DNA of 64,000 bases. It comes from Mycobacterium terramassiliense (GTDB lineage Bacteria; Actinomycetota; Actinomycetes; Mycobacteriales; Mycobacteriaceae). The stretch covers positions 1,585,772 through 1,649,771 of the forward strand of contig NZ_LT717701.1 in the NCBI RefSeq assembly GCF_900157385.1. Reading direction: 5' to 3'. Position 1 is the stretch's first letter, and each line of letters opens with the position of its first letter. The position numbers were made by a program, and so were the translations under genes. The notes beneath the pieces are model-generated. The model made no database searches and had not been told where the DNA came from. It saw only the letters and a program-made list of their open reading frames with translations. This document shows positions 16,088 to 24,629 of the stretch, piece after piece.

Positions 16088-16759
16088 TTGGGTAGATTGG
16101 CCACGGTGTTCAAGCTGTTGCTCGCGACCGCATCCGTGTGCGCGCTCGCCGGCTGCTCATCGGGTGGCGATCCCGCTGTCAAGGCCGACATCGGCAAGGT
16201 CGCCGACGTGAAGTCGAGCTTCGGGCCCGAGTACAAGGTGACCGACATCTCCGAACGGGCGATCGACCCCAAGCTGCTCTCGGCCCGCAAGCTGCCCGAA
16301 GGCCTGACGTTCGACCCTGCGAACTGCGCGAAAGTGGCCGTGGGACCGGACATGCCGCCCGACCTGCAGGGCAACATGGCCGCCGTCTCCGCCGAGGGCA
16401 ACGGAAACCGCTTCGTCGTCATCGCCATCGAGACCTCAAAAGCCCTGCCGTTCAACGACCCCGGAAAAGACTGCGCCAAGGTCGCATTCGCCGGGTCCGG
16501 CGTTCGGGGCGGCATCGAAGTGATCGACGCGCCACACATCGACGGCGTACGCACGACGGGCGTGCACCGTGTGCTGCAGGCCCTGGTGGCCGGGGGTGCG
16601 CGCACCGGCGAGCTGTACGACTATTCGGCTCAATTCGGCGAGTACCAGGTGATCGTCATCGCCAACCCACTGGTCATCCCCGACCAGCCCGTCGCCAAGA
16701 TCGACACGCAGCGGGCGCGCGACCTGCTGGTCAAGGCCGTGGCCGCGGTCCGCAGCTAG
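16088..16759 (+). CDS. DUF5642 lipoprotein, second copy
   Basis: A 223-residue predicted lipoprotein related to its upstream neighbour. The signal ends in lipobox ALAGC, and the mature part has EYKVTDISERAIDP, an APHIDGVRT motif and the C-terminal RDLLVKAVAAVRS. The TTG at 16088 is taken as start; a GTG at 16106 is an alternative and gives a shorter signal. Its stop codon is the first base triplet of a 55-bp tandem repeat. Function unknown. Confidence 0.8.
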   Translation: MGRLATVFKLLLATASVCALAGCSSGGDPAVKADIGKVADVKSSFGPEYKVTDISERAIDPKLLSARKLPEGLTFDPANCAKVAVGPDMPPDLQGNMAAVSAEGNGNRFVVIAIETSKALPFNDPGKDCAKVAFAGSGVRGGIEVIDAPHIDGVRTTGVHRVLQALVAGGARTGELYDYSAQFGEYQVIVIANPLVIPDQPVAKIDTQRARDLLVKAVAAVRS

Positions 16760-16866
16760 GTCGATGGTGGCGACCCACGGCGCCCGGCAACGCCGCGCTG
16801 GTGATCGCCACTAGGTCGATGGTGGCGACCCACGGCGCCCGGCCAGGCCGCGCTTGTGATCGCCAC
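16757..16866. repeat. Two tandem copies of a 55-bp unit between convergent genes
   Basis: Units at 16757-16811 and 16812-16866, nearly identical and each starting TAGGTCGATGGTGGCGACCC. In each unit GTGGCGA near the start can pair with TCGCCAC at the end, giving a hairpin. The array starts at one gene's stop codon and ends at the stop of alkB, so it may act as a two-way terminator. Confidence 0.9.
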
Positions 16867-17462
16867 TAACGCACGTCGCGGGGGCGGAACTGGATGCTGA
16901 CCCGCGGGCCGGTCGGCGCCGACGTCTTGGGCACCGCGTGCTCCCAGGTGCGCTGGCACGACCCGCCCATCACCAGCAGATCGCCATGCGCCTGGGGCAG
17001 CCGCAGCGACGGGCCCCCGCCGCGGCGGCGCATCGCGAAGGTGCGCGTGGCGCCGAGGCTGACGATCGCCACCATGGTGTCCTGCGAGCTGCTGCGACCG
17101 ATGGTGTCGCCGTGCCAGGCGACGCTGTCGGAGCCGTCACGGTAACAACACAATCCGACGGTGGTGAACGGCTCACCGAGCTCGCCGGCGTAGATGTCGT
17201 TCAGCCGCCTGCGCAGCCGCCCCACCATCGGGTGCGGCGGCTCCTCGACCGTCAGGTCGTGGAAGCTGACCAGCCGCGGCACATCGACCACCCGGTCGTA
17301 CATGTGGCGGCGCTCGGCCCGCCACGGCACCGCCGACAGCAGCTCGACGAGCAGGCCATCGGCATCGGTCAGCCAGCCGGCGCGGATCTCGATGAACGCG
17401 CCGTCGCCGAGCTCCCTGCGCTCGGTGTGCTCGAACAGCGAGCCCTGTACCGCGATGCCCAC
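16866..17462 (-). CDS. AlkB-like 2-oxoglutarate/Fe(II) dioxygenase
   Basis: A 198-residue AlkB-family enzyme that oxidatively removes alkyl groups from DNA or RNA bases. The iron ligands are the H-x-D in SVAWHGDTIG and the later His in RTWEHAVPK; the 2-oxoglutarate-binding arginines are in PRVSIQFRPR. NDIYAGELGEPFTTVGLCCYRDG is the nucleotide-recognition part. The GTG at 17462 (MGIAVQGSLF) matches the known M. tuberculosis start (Rv1000c, from memory). It is divergent from arcA by 69 bp. Confidence 0.88.
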   Translation of the reverse strand: MGIAVQGSLFEHTERRELGDGAFIEIRAGWLTDADGLLVELLSAVPWRAERRHMYDRVVDVPRLVSFHDLTVEEPPHPMVGRLRRRLNDIYAGELGEPFTTVGLCCYRDGSDSVAWHGDTIGRSSSQDTMVAIVSLGATRTFAMRRRGGGPSLRLPQAHGDLLVMGGSCQRTWEHAVPKTSAPTGPRVSIQFRPRDVR

Positions 17463-17531
17463 GCCCCCCAGTTTATCGCACACCCGTTCGATCGAGAGCT
17501 GACCGGGTGGGCGACCGGCTACCGTTCCACC

Positions 17532-18743
17532 GTGGGTGTTGTCGAGCTGGGCACCAATTCCGAGGTGGGCGCGCTGCGGGTCGTCATCCTGCATCGCCCC
17601 GGTGGCGAGCTGCTGCGGCTCAACCCCCGCAACAACGACCAGCTGCTGTTCGACGGGCTGCCCTGGGTGGCGCGGGCCCAGGAGGAGCACGACCGGTTTG
17701 CCGAACTGCTGCGCTCCCGCGGCGTCGAGGTGCTGCTGTTGTCCGACCTGCTGACCGAGGCGCTCAACCACAGCGGGGCCGCCCGAATGCAGGGCGTCGC
17801 GGCCGCGGTGGACGCGCGCCGGCTCGGAGTTCCCTTGGCGCAAGGGCTTTCGGCCTATCTGCGGGGCCTGGAACCGGTCCGGTTGGCCAACGTGTTGATG
17901 GCCGGCATGACGTTCAACGAGCTGCCGCCGGACATCCGCTCCGACGTCTCGCTGGTCCTCCGGATGCACCACGGGGCGGATTTCGTCATCGAGCCGCTGC
18001 CGAACCTGGTGTTCACCCGCGACTCGGCGATCTGGATCGGGCCGCGCGTGGTGATCCCCACCCTCGCCCTGCCGGCCCGCGTGCGCGAGGCCTCGTTGAG
18101 CGACCTGATCTATGCCCATCACCCGCGGTTCACCGGGGTGCGGCGCGCCTACGAGTCGCGCACCGCGCCCGTCGAGGGTGGCGACGTGCTGTTGCTCGCA
18201 CCCGGTGTGGTCGCCGTCGGGGTCGGTGAACGGACCACCCCCGCCGGCGCGGAAGCGTTGGCGCGCAGCCTGTTTGACGACAACCTCGCGCACACGGTGC
18301 TGGCGGTGCCGATCGCGCAGCGGCGCGCCCAGATGCACCTGGACACGGTGTGCACGATGGTCGACACCGACACCGTGCTGATGTATGCCAACATCGTCGA
18401 CTCACTGGCGGCGTTCATGATCCAGCCGGCGCCCGGCGGCATCACGATCAGCGACGAGGCGCCGTTCTTGGAGGCCGCCGCCAAGGCGATGGGGATCGAC
18501 AAGCTGCGGGTGATCGACACCGGGCTGGACCCCCTCGTCGCCGAACGCGAGCAGTGGGACGACGGCAACAACACGCTGGCGCTGGCGCCCGGCGTGGTGG
18601 TCGCCTACGAGCGCAACGCGCAGACCAACGCCCGCCTGCAGGACGCCGGCATCGAGGTACTGACTATCGCCGGCTCCGAACTGGGCACCGGCCGCGGCGG
18701 CCCCCGCTGCATGTCCTGCCCCGTCGCGCGCGACCCGGTGTGA
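17532..18743 (+). CDS. arcA: Arginine deiminase ArcA
   Basis: A 403-residue enzyme that hydrolyses arginine to citrulline and ammonia. Catalytic motifs are present: PNLVFTRDS (FTRD), the HLDTVCTM motif with general-base His, and the active-site Cys in GGPRCMSCP. The start is the GTG at 17532 (MGVVELGTNSEVGALR). There is no ornithine carbamoyltransferase, carbamate kinase or antiporter nearby, so the full deiminase pathway is not encoded as an operon here. It may serve acid protection or nitrogen use. It ends before an inverted repeat. Confidence 0.93.
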   Translation: MGVVELGTNSEVGALRVVILHRPGGELLRLNPRNNDQLLFDGLPWVARAQEEHDRFAELLRSRGVEVLLLSDLLTEALNHSGAARMQGVAAAVDARRLGVPLAQGLSAYLRGLEPVRLANVLMAGMTFNELPPDIRSDVSLVLRMHHGADFVIEPLPNLVFTRDSAIWIGPRVVIPTLALPARVREASLSDLIYAHHPRFTGVRRAYESRTAPVEGGDVLLLAPGVVAVGVGERTTPAGAEALARSLFDDNLAHTVLAVPIAQRRAQMHLDTVCTMVDTDTVLMYANIVDSLAAFMIQPAPGGITISDEAPFLEAAAKAMGIDKLRVIDTGLDPLVAEREQWDDGNNTLALAPGVVVAYERNAQTNARLQDAGIEVLTIAGSELGTGRGGPRCMSCPVARDPV

Positions 18744-18748
18744 GTACT

Positions 18749-18810
18749 CCGCGAAAGTGCAATACCGACGCGTTTCCCGAGTACCGCTGTCGCCAGCCGC
18801 ACTTTCGCGG
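18749..18810. repeat. Inverted repeat between arcA and pmt
   Basis: Perfect 12-bp arms, CCGCGAAAGTGC (18749-18760) and GCACTTTCGCGG (18799-18810), with a 38-nt loop, fill the gap between two convergent genes. There is no T run. It is probably a dispersed mycobacterial hairpin acting as a two-way transcript end. Confidence 0.85.
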
Positions 18811-18823
18811 TGCGCAAGACAAG

Positions 18824-20389
18824 CTAGCGCCAGCTGGGCAGCCAGATCTCCATGTTCCAGGTCTGCTGGGAGATGGGCAGGCCGGTGAGCACCGGGAACA
18901 GCCAGGCGAAGTTGGTGACCACCAAGGCCACGTAGCACGACACCGCGATCAGCCCCAGCGTGCGCCGCTCGGAGGTTTGACGGCGCGCGTAGAGGATGTC
19001 CCCGCAGATCAGCGCGATGCCCATGGCCAGAAACGGCGCCATCGTGGAGGCGTAGAAGAAGTACATCTGCCGGTCGATGTCGGCGAACCAGGGCAGCCAC
19101 CCCGCGCAGTAGCCCGTCAACACGGCCGCGTAGCGCCAGTCGCGGCGAATCAGCGTGCGCCACAGCGCATAGACCAGCACCGGCACGGCCAGCCACCACA
19201 TGGCGGGGGTGCCGACGAGCATCTCCGCCTTGACGCATGACTGCGGGCCGCAGCCGGGCACGTTCTGCTGGTCGATGGCGTACAGCACCGGCCGCAACGA
19301 CATCGGCCAGCTCCAGGGTTTGGATTCCCACGGGTGGTAGTTGCCGGCGGAGTTCGTCAGGCCCGCGTGAAACTGGAAGGCCTTGGCCGTGTAATGCCAC
19401 AGCGAGCGAAGCGCGTCGGGCATCGGGACCACGGAGTGCGGTCCGATCGACTGGCCCACCTCGTGGCGGTCGATCGCGGTCTCGGAGGCGAACCACGGCG
19501 CGTAGCTGGCCAGGTAGACCCCGAACGGGATGAGCGCCAACGCGTAGGCCGTGGGGATCAGGTCGCGCCGGAGCACGCCCAGCCACGGCCTGGTGACCTG
19601 GTACTGGCGCCGCGCGGCCACGTCGAACGCCAGCGACATCGCCCCGAAGAACAGCACGAAGTACAAACCGGACCACTTTGTCCCGCAAGCCAATCCGAGC
19701 AGGATGCCCGCCGAGAACCGCCACCAGCGCACGCCCAGCCGGGGTCCCCAGAGGGTCTGGGCGCTGCGGCCCTCCATCAGCGCGACGTGCAGGCGTTCGC
19801 GCACCTGGTCGCGGTCGACGACGAGCGCGCCGAACGCCGCGACCACGAAGAACGTGAGGATGCCGTCGAGCAACGCCGTGCGGGCGGTGACGAAGCTGAC
19901 GCCGTCGCAGATCACCAGCACGCCGGCGATCGCGCCGACCAGCGTCGAGCGGCTGATCCGCCGGACGATCCGCATGACCAGCACCGCCATGACCACGCCG
20001 AGCAGGGCACCGGTGAACCGCCAGCCCACCCCGCTGTAGCCGAAAAACGCCTCGCCGATGGCGATGAGTTGCTTGCCGACGGGCGGGTGCACCACCAGCC
20101 CGAACCCGGGGTTGTCCTCCACCCCATGGTTGTGCAGCACCTGCCAGGCCTGCGGCGCGTAGTGCTTCTCGTCGAAGACGGGCGTGCCGGCGTCGGTCGG
20201 GGAGCCCAGGTTGAGGAACCGGGTCACCGCGGCCAGCACCGCGATCACGCCGGTCACGACCCAGCCGCGGATGTGGTCGGTGGGCCCGAAGTCCGCGACC
20301 GGGGCCAGCGGCCCCGGGCTGACGACGGGCACGACGCGCTCGTCGCGGTCTCCCAAGACGACGGGGCTTTCGCGGGGCGGGGCGGACAT
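18824..20389 (-). CDS. pmt: Dolichol-phosphate-mannose protein O-mannosyltransferase
   Basis: A 521-residue polytopic membrane enzyme of the PMT family (GT39), which moves mannose from polyprenyl-phosphate-mannose to Ser/Thr of exported proteins during Sec translocation. The first extracytoplasmic loop keeps the catalytic acidic pair in TPVFDEKHYAPQAW. HPPVGKQLIAIGEAFFGY and the C-terminal multi-TM region with SSTMAPFLAMG-like sequence follow. The ATG at 20389 (MSAPPRESP) is preferred. An ATG at 20416 would share its CATG with the rsmI start on the other strand. Confidence 0.92.
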   Translation of the reverse strand: MSAPPRESPVVLGDRDERVVPVVSPGPLAPVADFGPTDHIRGWVVTGVIAVLAAVTRFLNLGSPTDAGTPVFDEKHYAPQAWQVLHNHGVEDNPGFGLVVHPPVGKQLIAIGEAFFGYSGVGWRFTGALLGVVMAVLVMRIVRRISRSTLVGAIAGVLVICDGVSFVTARTALLDGILTFFVVAAFGALVVDRDQVRERLHVALMEGRSAQTLWGPRLGVRWWRFSAGILLGLACGTKWSGLYFVLFFGAMSLAFDVAARRQYQVTRPWLGVLRRDLIPTAYALALIPFGVYLASYAPWFASETAIDRHEVGQSIGPHSVVPMPDALRSLWHYTAKAFQFHAGLTNSAGNYHPWESKPWSWPMSLRPVLYAIDQQNVPGCGPQSCVKAEMLVGTPAMWWLAVPVLVYALWRTLIRRDWRYAAVLTGYCAGWLPWFADIDRQMYFFYASTMAPFLAMGIALICGDILYARRQTSERRTLGLIAVSCYVALVVTNFAWLFPVLTGLPISQQTWNMEIWLPSWR

Positions 20390-20414
20390 CGGTGTCGATC
20401 GTAGGCTGTCCGTC

Positions 20415-21251
20415 ATGACCTCCGGCCGCCTATTGCTGGGCGCGACCCCCCTGGGCCAGCCGTCGGATGCCTCGCCGCGCCTGGTCGACGCGCTGGCCCG
20501 CGCCGATGTGGTGGCCGCCGAGGACACCCGGCGGCTGCGCGTCCTGGCCAAGGCGCTCGGCGTCGCGATCACCGGCCGGCTGGTCAGCTTGTACGACCGG
20601 GTCGAGGCCGCCCGGGTGCCCGGCCTCGTCGACGCGATGAACGCCGGCGCGACGGTGCTGGTGGTCAGCGACGCCGGAATGCCGCTGATCAACGACCCCG
20701 GCTACCGGCTGGTCGCGGCGTGCGTGGAGGCGGGGATTCCGGTGACCTGCCTGCCAGGGCCGTCGGCGGTGACGACCGCGCTCGCCGTGTCGGGGCTGCC
20801 GTCGGAGCGGTTCTGCTTCGAGGGTTTCCCCCCGCGCAAGAAGTCGGCGCGCCGAACGTGGTTCGCCTCGCTGGCCGACGAGCGGCGCACCTGTGTGTTC
20901 TTCGAATCCCCGCGCCGGTTGGCCGCGTGCCTGCGCGACGCGGTGGAGGAGCTCGGCGGGGCGCGCCGGGCGGTGGTGTGCCGGGAGCTGACCAAGGTGC
21001 ACGAGGAGGTGGTGCGCGGGACGCTCGACGAGTTGGCGGCGTGGGCGGACGACGGGGTGCTCGGCGAGATCACCGTCGTGTTGGCCGGCGCGACCCCGCG
21101 CGCCGACCTAAAATCCCTGGTGGCCGAGGTGCAGACCCTGGTTGCCGCAGGGGTGCGCGTCAAGGACGCGTGCAGCGAGGTGGCCGCCGGTCATCCGGAC
21201 GTGCGCACGCGCCAGCTGTACGACGCGGTCCTGCAATTACGCCGCGACTGA
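20415..21251 (+). CDS. rsmI: 16S rRNA (cytidine1402-2'-O)-methyltransferase
   Basis: A 278-residue tetrapyrrole-methylase-fold enzyme that 2'-O-methylates C1402 of 16S rRNA at the decoding centre. Signature parts are GRLLLGATPLGQPSD, ADVVAAEDTRRL, VLVVSDAGMPLINDPGYRLV, PGPSAVTTALAVSGLP and the CRELTKVHEEVVRG block. The ATG at 20415 is chosen because it begins the conserved fold. It is divergent from pmt with almost no gap and ends 13 bp from the convergent secreted-protein gene. Confidence 0.94.
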   Translation: MTSGRLLLGATPLGQPSDASPRLVDALARADVVAAEDTRRLRVLAKALGVAITGRLVSLYDRVEAARVPGLVDAMNAGATVLVVSDAGMPLINDPGYRLVAACVEAGIPVTCLPGPSAVTTALAVSGLPSERFCFEGFPPRKKSARRTWFASLADERRTCVFFESPRRLAACLRDAVEELGGARRAVVCRELTKVHEEVVRGTLDELAAWADDGVLGEITVVLAGATPRADLKSLVAEVQTLVAAGVRVKDACSEVAAGHPDVRTRQLYDAVLQLRRD

Positions 21252-21264
21252 ATTGCTGATCAGG

Positions 21265-22307
21265 TCAGGGCGTGCAGGCCTTGAGGACACCGATTCCCGG
21301 CGTGCACACGTGCGGATGCGGCGGGATGGCCGGTACGGGCAGCGGGGGAGGAGCCGGCAGGGGCGGCAGCGCGGGTGCAGCCGGTAGCGCGGGCAGGGCC
21401 GGCAGCGCGGGTGGCGCCGCCGGAAGGGCCGGCAGGGCCCCGGGAAGCGGGGGCAGCGCCGGCAGCGCGGGCGCCCCCGGCAGCGCGGGCGCCGCCGGAA
21501 GCGCCGGGAGACCCGCGGCGACCGCGGGAAGGCCCGCCGGGACCGACGCCAATACGGCCGGGATGGCCGCGGCCGCGCCGGGTACGGCCGCCGCCGTGGC
21601 GGGCAGGCCAAGGCCGGGAAGGGCCGGGAGACCTACGCTGGGGACGCCCAGGGTGAAGTTGGCGGGCAGCAGGCCGGCGTTCTTGAGATAGACCAGCGCG
21701 ATCGCGGCGGTGCTGAAGGCGCCGACAGCGCCGGTGCCGATGCCCACGACGCTGCCGCCCACGCCCACGACGCCCTGGACGACGGACAGCGCGACGGCCG
21801 CGCTGTTCGGTATGGCCGCGGCGGCCGGCAGCCCGGCCAGGGCGGGCAGCACGAGGTTGGGGTCCGGAAGCCCGGCCAGGTCACCCATCCCGGGCGCGCC
21901 CACATCGGGCACGCCGGCCCCCGGGAGGCCCGCGCCCGGGATGCATCGGGCACGCCGGCCCCCGGGAGGCCCGCGCCCGGCGCCCCGCCGCCGCCGATTC
22001 CCGCTGAGCTGACGCCAGGTACCGCGGCGGCCGCGGGGCCGCCGGGGGCGGGCGGTGCGCCGGGGCCCGTCACGTTGGCCGCCTGCTGGAACGGCGTGGG
22101 CGGGCCCGCCTCCGCGGGTTCGGCGCCCGGCCCCGACGGCTTCGGCGTCTCGGGCATGAGGACCGACGCCACTTTCTGGCATCCGGCGCCGCCCGTGGTG
22201 CAGGGCCCGGCGGCCGGCAGCGGCGTGCTGACCGAGGTCAGAGGCGTAACCGCGAGCGTCCCACCCATCAGGGCGGACGCTACGGCGCCCAGGACGGCGA
22301 TTCTCAT
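21265..22307 (-). pseudogene. Frameshifted Ala/Pro/Leu-rich secreted protein
   Basis: Two frames make one protein. The first frame (from ATG 22307) gives a signal peptide, MRIAVLGAVASALMGGTLAV, and a Pro/Gly/Ala-rich region up to about 21960. The second frame gives the rest, with membrane-like VVQGVVGVGGSVVGIGTGA and a long LPALP-type repeat tail ending VCTPGIGVLKACTP. The switch lies in a duplicated stretch at 21903-21984. Either a 41-bp duplication broke the frame, or one base was lost from a 42-bp in-frame repeat; adding one C in the CCC run restores an open frame of about 348 codons. The M. tuberculosis gene in this place (Rv1004c, from memory) is also an Ala/Pro-rich exported protein. 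A sequencing error in a GC-rich run cannot be excluded. Confidence 0.8.
21903..21984. repeat. 41-bp tandem duplication at the frameshift
   Basis: Units 21903-21943 and 21944-21984 share their first 37 bases exactly (CATCGGGCACGCCGGCCCCC and onward) and differ only in the last four. A 41-bp period is not a multiple of three, so it shifts the reading frame of the minus-strand gene around it. Confidence 0.93.
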
Positions 22308-22439
22308 GACGGCCCCCTAAAGCTGTCGACTCGCGATCGGCGCGATCAATCCCTGAAGCTTAGGACGACCCGGCTCGCGGCGTGGGGCATTATCCGAAAT
22401 TCATGGTCGGGGCGCTGAGGTTTCACCCAACCGATCTCT

Positions 22440-23693
22440 TTAGCCCACCGATGCCGCCGTCGCGACCGACGGCAGCCCGACGATCGGGGCGGCCTTGTGC
22501 AGGCACTCCTCCCATTCGGCGTCGGGGTTGGAGTCGGCGGTGATCCCGCCGCCGACGCCCAGCACGGCGCCGCCCCGGGCGTCGAACTCGACGGTTCGGA
22601 TCGCGACGTTCAGCTCGCAGCCGGCGACCGGTGAGGCGAGACCAATTGTGCCGCAGTAAATTCCGCGACGATTGTGCTCCCACTTCGAAATCAGTTGTCG
22701 CGCACGGTGTTTCGGTGTTCCGGTGACGGATGCGGGGGGAAAGACGGCGTCCAGCAGCGCCGACGTCGGGAGTTCCACGGGAACCCGCGCCGACACCGTG
22801 GAAACCAGGTGCCACACGCCGGGCGCGCGCCGCACCACCAGCAGCTCGGGCACGGTGACCGTGCCGACGATCGCGACCCGGCCCAGGTCGTTGCGGACCA
22901 GGTCCACGATCATGATGTTTTCGGCGACCTCCTTGGCCGAGGCCCGCAGCGCCGACGGCCACGCATTCAGCGGCAGGGTGCCCTTGATGGGGCTCGACGC
23001 CACGACCGCTCCGTTCCGCCGCAGAAAAAGCTCCGGAGACAGCGATGCCACGGCCCCCCAGGGCCCCGCGACGTAGGCCGCCCGGGCCGGGGACGTCCGC
23101 GCGACCCCGTCGATGAAGAAGTCCAGCGGGGCGCCGGTGACCGAGCCGCTGAATTGCGTGCACACGCAGGCCTGATACACCTCGCCGGCGCGGATGGCCT
23201 CCAGGCAGGACAGGACCCCGCCGCGGTGCGTCGCCCGGTCGGCGGCACCCCAGTCGATCCGGCAATCGCGCGCCGGGGCCGGCCGGGCCGCCAGCGCGGC
23301 GCTCAGCCATGCCGGCATAGGGGCACCAGAGATGCTTTCGTACCACCACTGCCCGTCGCGGTCGCGGCGTAAAACGCAGTCGGTCCAGCCGCCCGCGGCC
23401 TCGGGGATCCGGTTGCCCCGCCCGTCGGCGCCGGGATCGGGGTAGGACAGGTAGCCGAACCAGCCGCCGCCGACTGCCTGCGACTCCGGCGCCGTCGTGG
23501 ACTGCGGGACCGCGAACGCGTCGCCGGCGTCCACCGGCCGCGCGGCCAGGCTGGGTGCGATCACGGCCAGCGCCCCGAACCACTCGCCGGTCAGCGCGGC
23601 CGGTGGCGGCAAGCCGAGCCGGCCGGTGGCGACGCCGACGGCGCGCAGCACCCGGGGCGCGGCGCCCAGGTCGCCAAGCCGGTCGATTCGCAC
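22440..23693 (-). CDS. pabB: Aminodeoxychorismate synthase component I
   Basis: A 417-residue chorismate-binding enzyme. With a glutamine amidotransferase (PabA/TrpG, not in this window) it makes 4-amino-4-deoxychorismate for p-aminobenzoate and folate. Family motifs run in order: VYQACVCTQFSGSVTG, SLSPELFLRRNG, IKGTLP, MIVDLVRNDLGRVA, FPPASVTGTPKHRARQLI and CGTIGLASP. The GTG at 23693 (MRIDRLGDLG) is chosen because upstream codons show no conservation. Confidence 0.92.
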   Translation of the reverse strand: MRIDRLGDLGAAPRVLRAVGVATGRLGLPPPAALTGEWFGALAVIAPSLAARPVDAGDAFAVPQSTTAPESQAVGGGWFGYLSYPDPGADGRGNRIPEAAGGWTDCVLRRDRDGQWWYESISGAPMPAWLSAALAARPAPARDCRIDWGAADRATHRGGVLSCLEAIRAGEVYQACVCTQFSGSVTGAPLDFFIDGVARTSPARAAYVAGPWGAVASLSPELFLRRNGAVVASSPIKGTLPLNAWPSALRASAKEVAENIMIVDLVRNDLGRVAIVGTVTVPELLVVRRAPGVWHLVSTVSARVPVELPTSALLDAVFPPASVTGTPKHRARQLISKWEHNRRGIYCGTIGLASPVAGCELNVAIRTVEFDARGGAVLGVGGGITADSNPDAEWEECLHKAAPIVGLPSVATAASVG

Positions 23694-23726
23694 TGACCTA
23701 GCTTGACAGAGCGGCACGCCCGTCGC

Positions 23727-24629
23727 TTAGCCGCGGCTGATGTCGCGGGCGCTGGCCAAAGCCGCCAGCTTCTGCGGGTTGCGCATCACGTAGAAGTTGC
23801 TGATCTTCCCGTCGGAAATCTCCAGCGTGATCACCCCTTCGAGCTGGTCGCCGAGGTAGAGCAACACCGCCGGAGCGCTGTTGCAGGTCACCATGTCTAC
23901 GCGCGCCCCGGCCATTGCGGCCGCCCGGCGCATCAGTCCGGCGATGGCCCGGGCCACCCGTTCGGCGCCGACCACCGGCCTGCGGGCGGCGCTGACGAGG
24001 CCGCCGCTGTCGGCCGTCCAGGTGGCGTCGGGTGCGAGCATCGACATCAGCGCTTCCACGTCACCGCTGGCCGCCGACGACAGGAACTGGGCGGTGATCT
24101 CGGCGTTGCGTTCGGGGTCGGCCGCGTCGAACCGTTTCCTTCGCGCACGCACGTGTTCGCGGGCGCGGTGCGCCACCTGACGCACGGTCGGCGCCGCTTT
24201 GCCGACCGCCTCGGCGATCTCGCCGTAATCGAAGCCGAACACCTCGCGCAGCACGAACACCGCCCGCTCGTCGGGGCTCAGGGTTTCCAGCAAGACCAGC
24301 ATCGCCATCGAAACCGATTCCGCCAGAACGACATCGGCGGAGGGATCCTGGTCATCGAGCAGCAGCGGCTCGGGCAGCCACGGCCCCACGTACTCCTCGC
24401 GTCGGCGCGCGTCGGCGCGCAGCGCGTTGAGCGCCTGCCGGGTGACCAGCTGGGCCAGGTAGGACTTGGTGTCGCGCACGGCGGACAAGTCCACGGCAGC
24501 CCACCGCAGGTAGCTGTCCTGCAGCACGTCGTCCGCCTCGGTTGCCGAACCGAGGATCTCGTAGGCGATCGTGAACAGCAACGGCCGCAGCAGCGTGAAC
24601 CGGTCGGCGTGCTCGGACCCGGCCGTCAT
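23727..24629 (-). CDS. ECF sigma factor with SnoaL-like C-terminal extension (ECF41/SigJ type)
   Basis: A 300-residue ECF sigma factor. Region 2 includes ILGSATEADDVLQDSYLRW, and region 4 includes LSPDERAVFVLREVFGFDYG and APTVRQVAHRAREHV. About 110 extra residues form a SnoaL/NTF2-like domain (about 185-290) with TADSGG and NPQKLA near positions where ECF41 proteins have DGGGK- and NPDKL-type motifs. In ECF41 this domain, rather than an anti-sigma factor, controls activity. Its ATG overlaps the stop of the FAD oxidoreductase gene (ATGA), so the two are cotranscribed, as is usual for this group. Confidence 0.88.
   Translation of the reverse strand: MTAGSEHADRFTLLRPLLFTIAYEILGSATEADDVLQDSYLRWAAVDLSAVRDTKSYLAQLVTRQALNALRADARRREEYVGPWLPEPLLLDDQDPSADVVLAESVSMAMLVLLETLSPDERAVFVLREVFGFDYGEIAEAVGKAAPTVRQVAHRAREHVRARRKRFDAADPERNAEITAQFLSSAASGDVEALMSMLAPDATWTADSGGLVSAARRPVVGAERVARAIAGLMRRAAAMAGARVDMVTCNSAPAVLLYLGDQLEGVITLEISDGKISNFYVMRNPQKLAALASARDISRG

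Noticed and set aside
16938..17531. A long in-frame N-terminal extension of arcA
   Set aside because: It lies over the AlkB-like gene on the other strand; the GTG at 17532 matches the known ArcA start.
21237..21611. An Arg/Pro-rich minus-strand frame inside the secreted-protein gene
   Set aside because: An out-of-frame shadow of the LPALP repeats with no start context.
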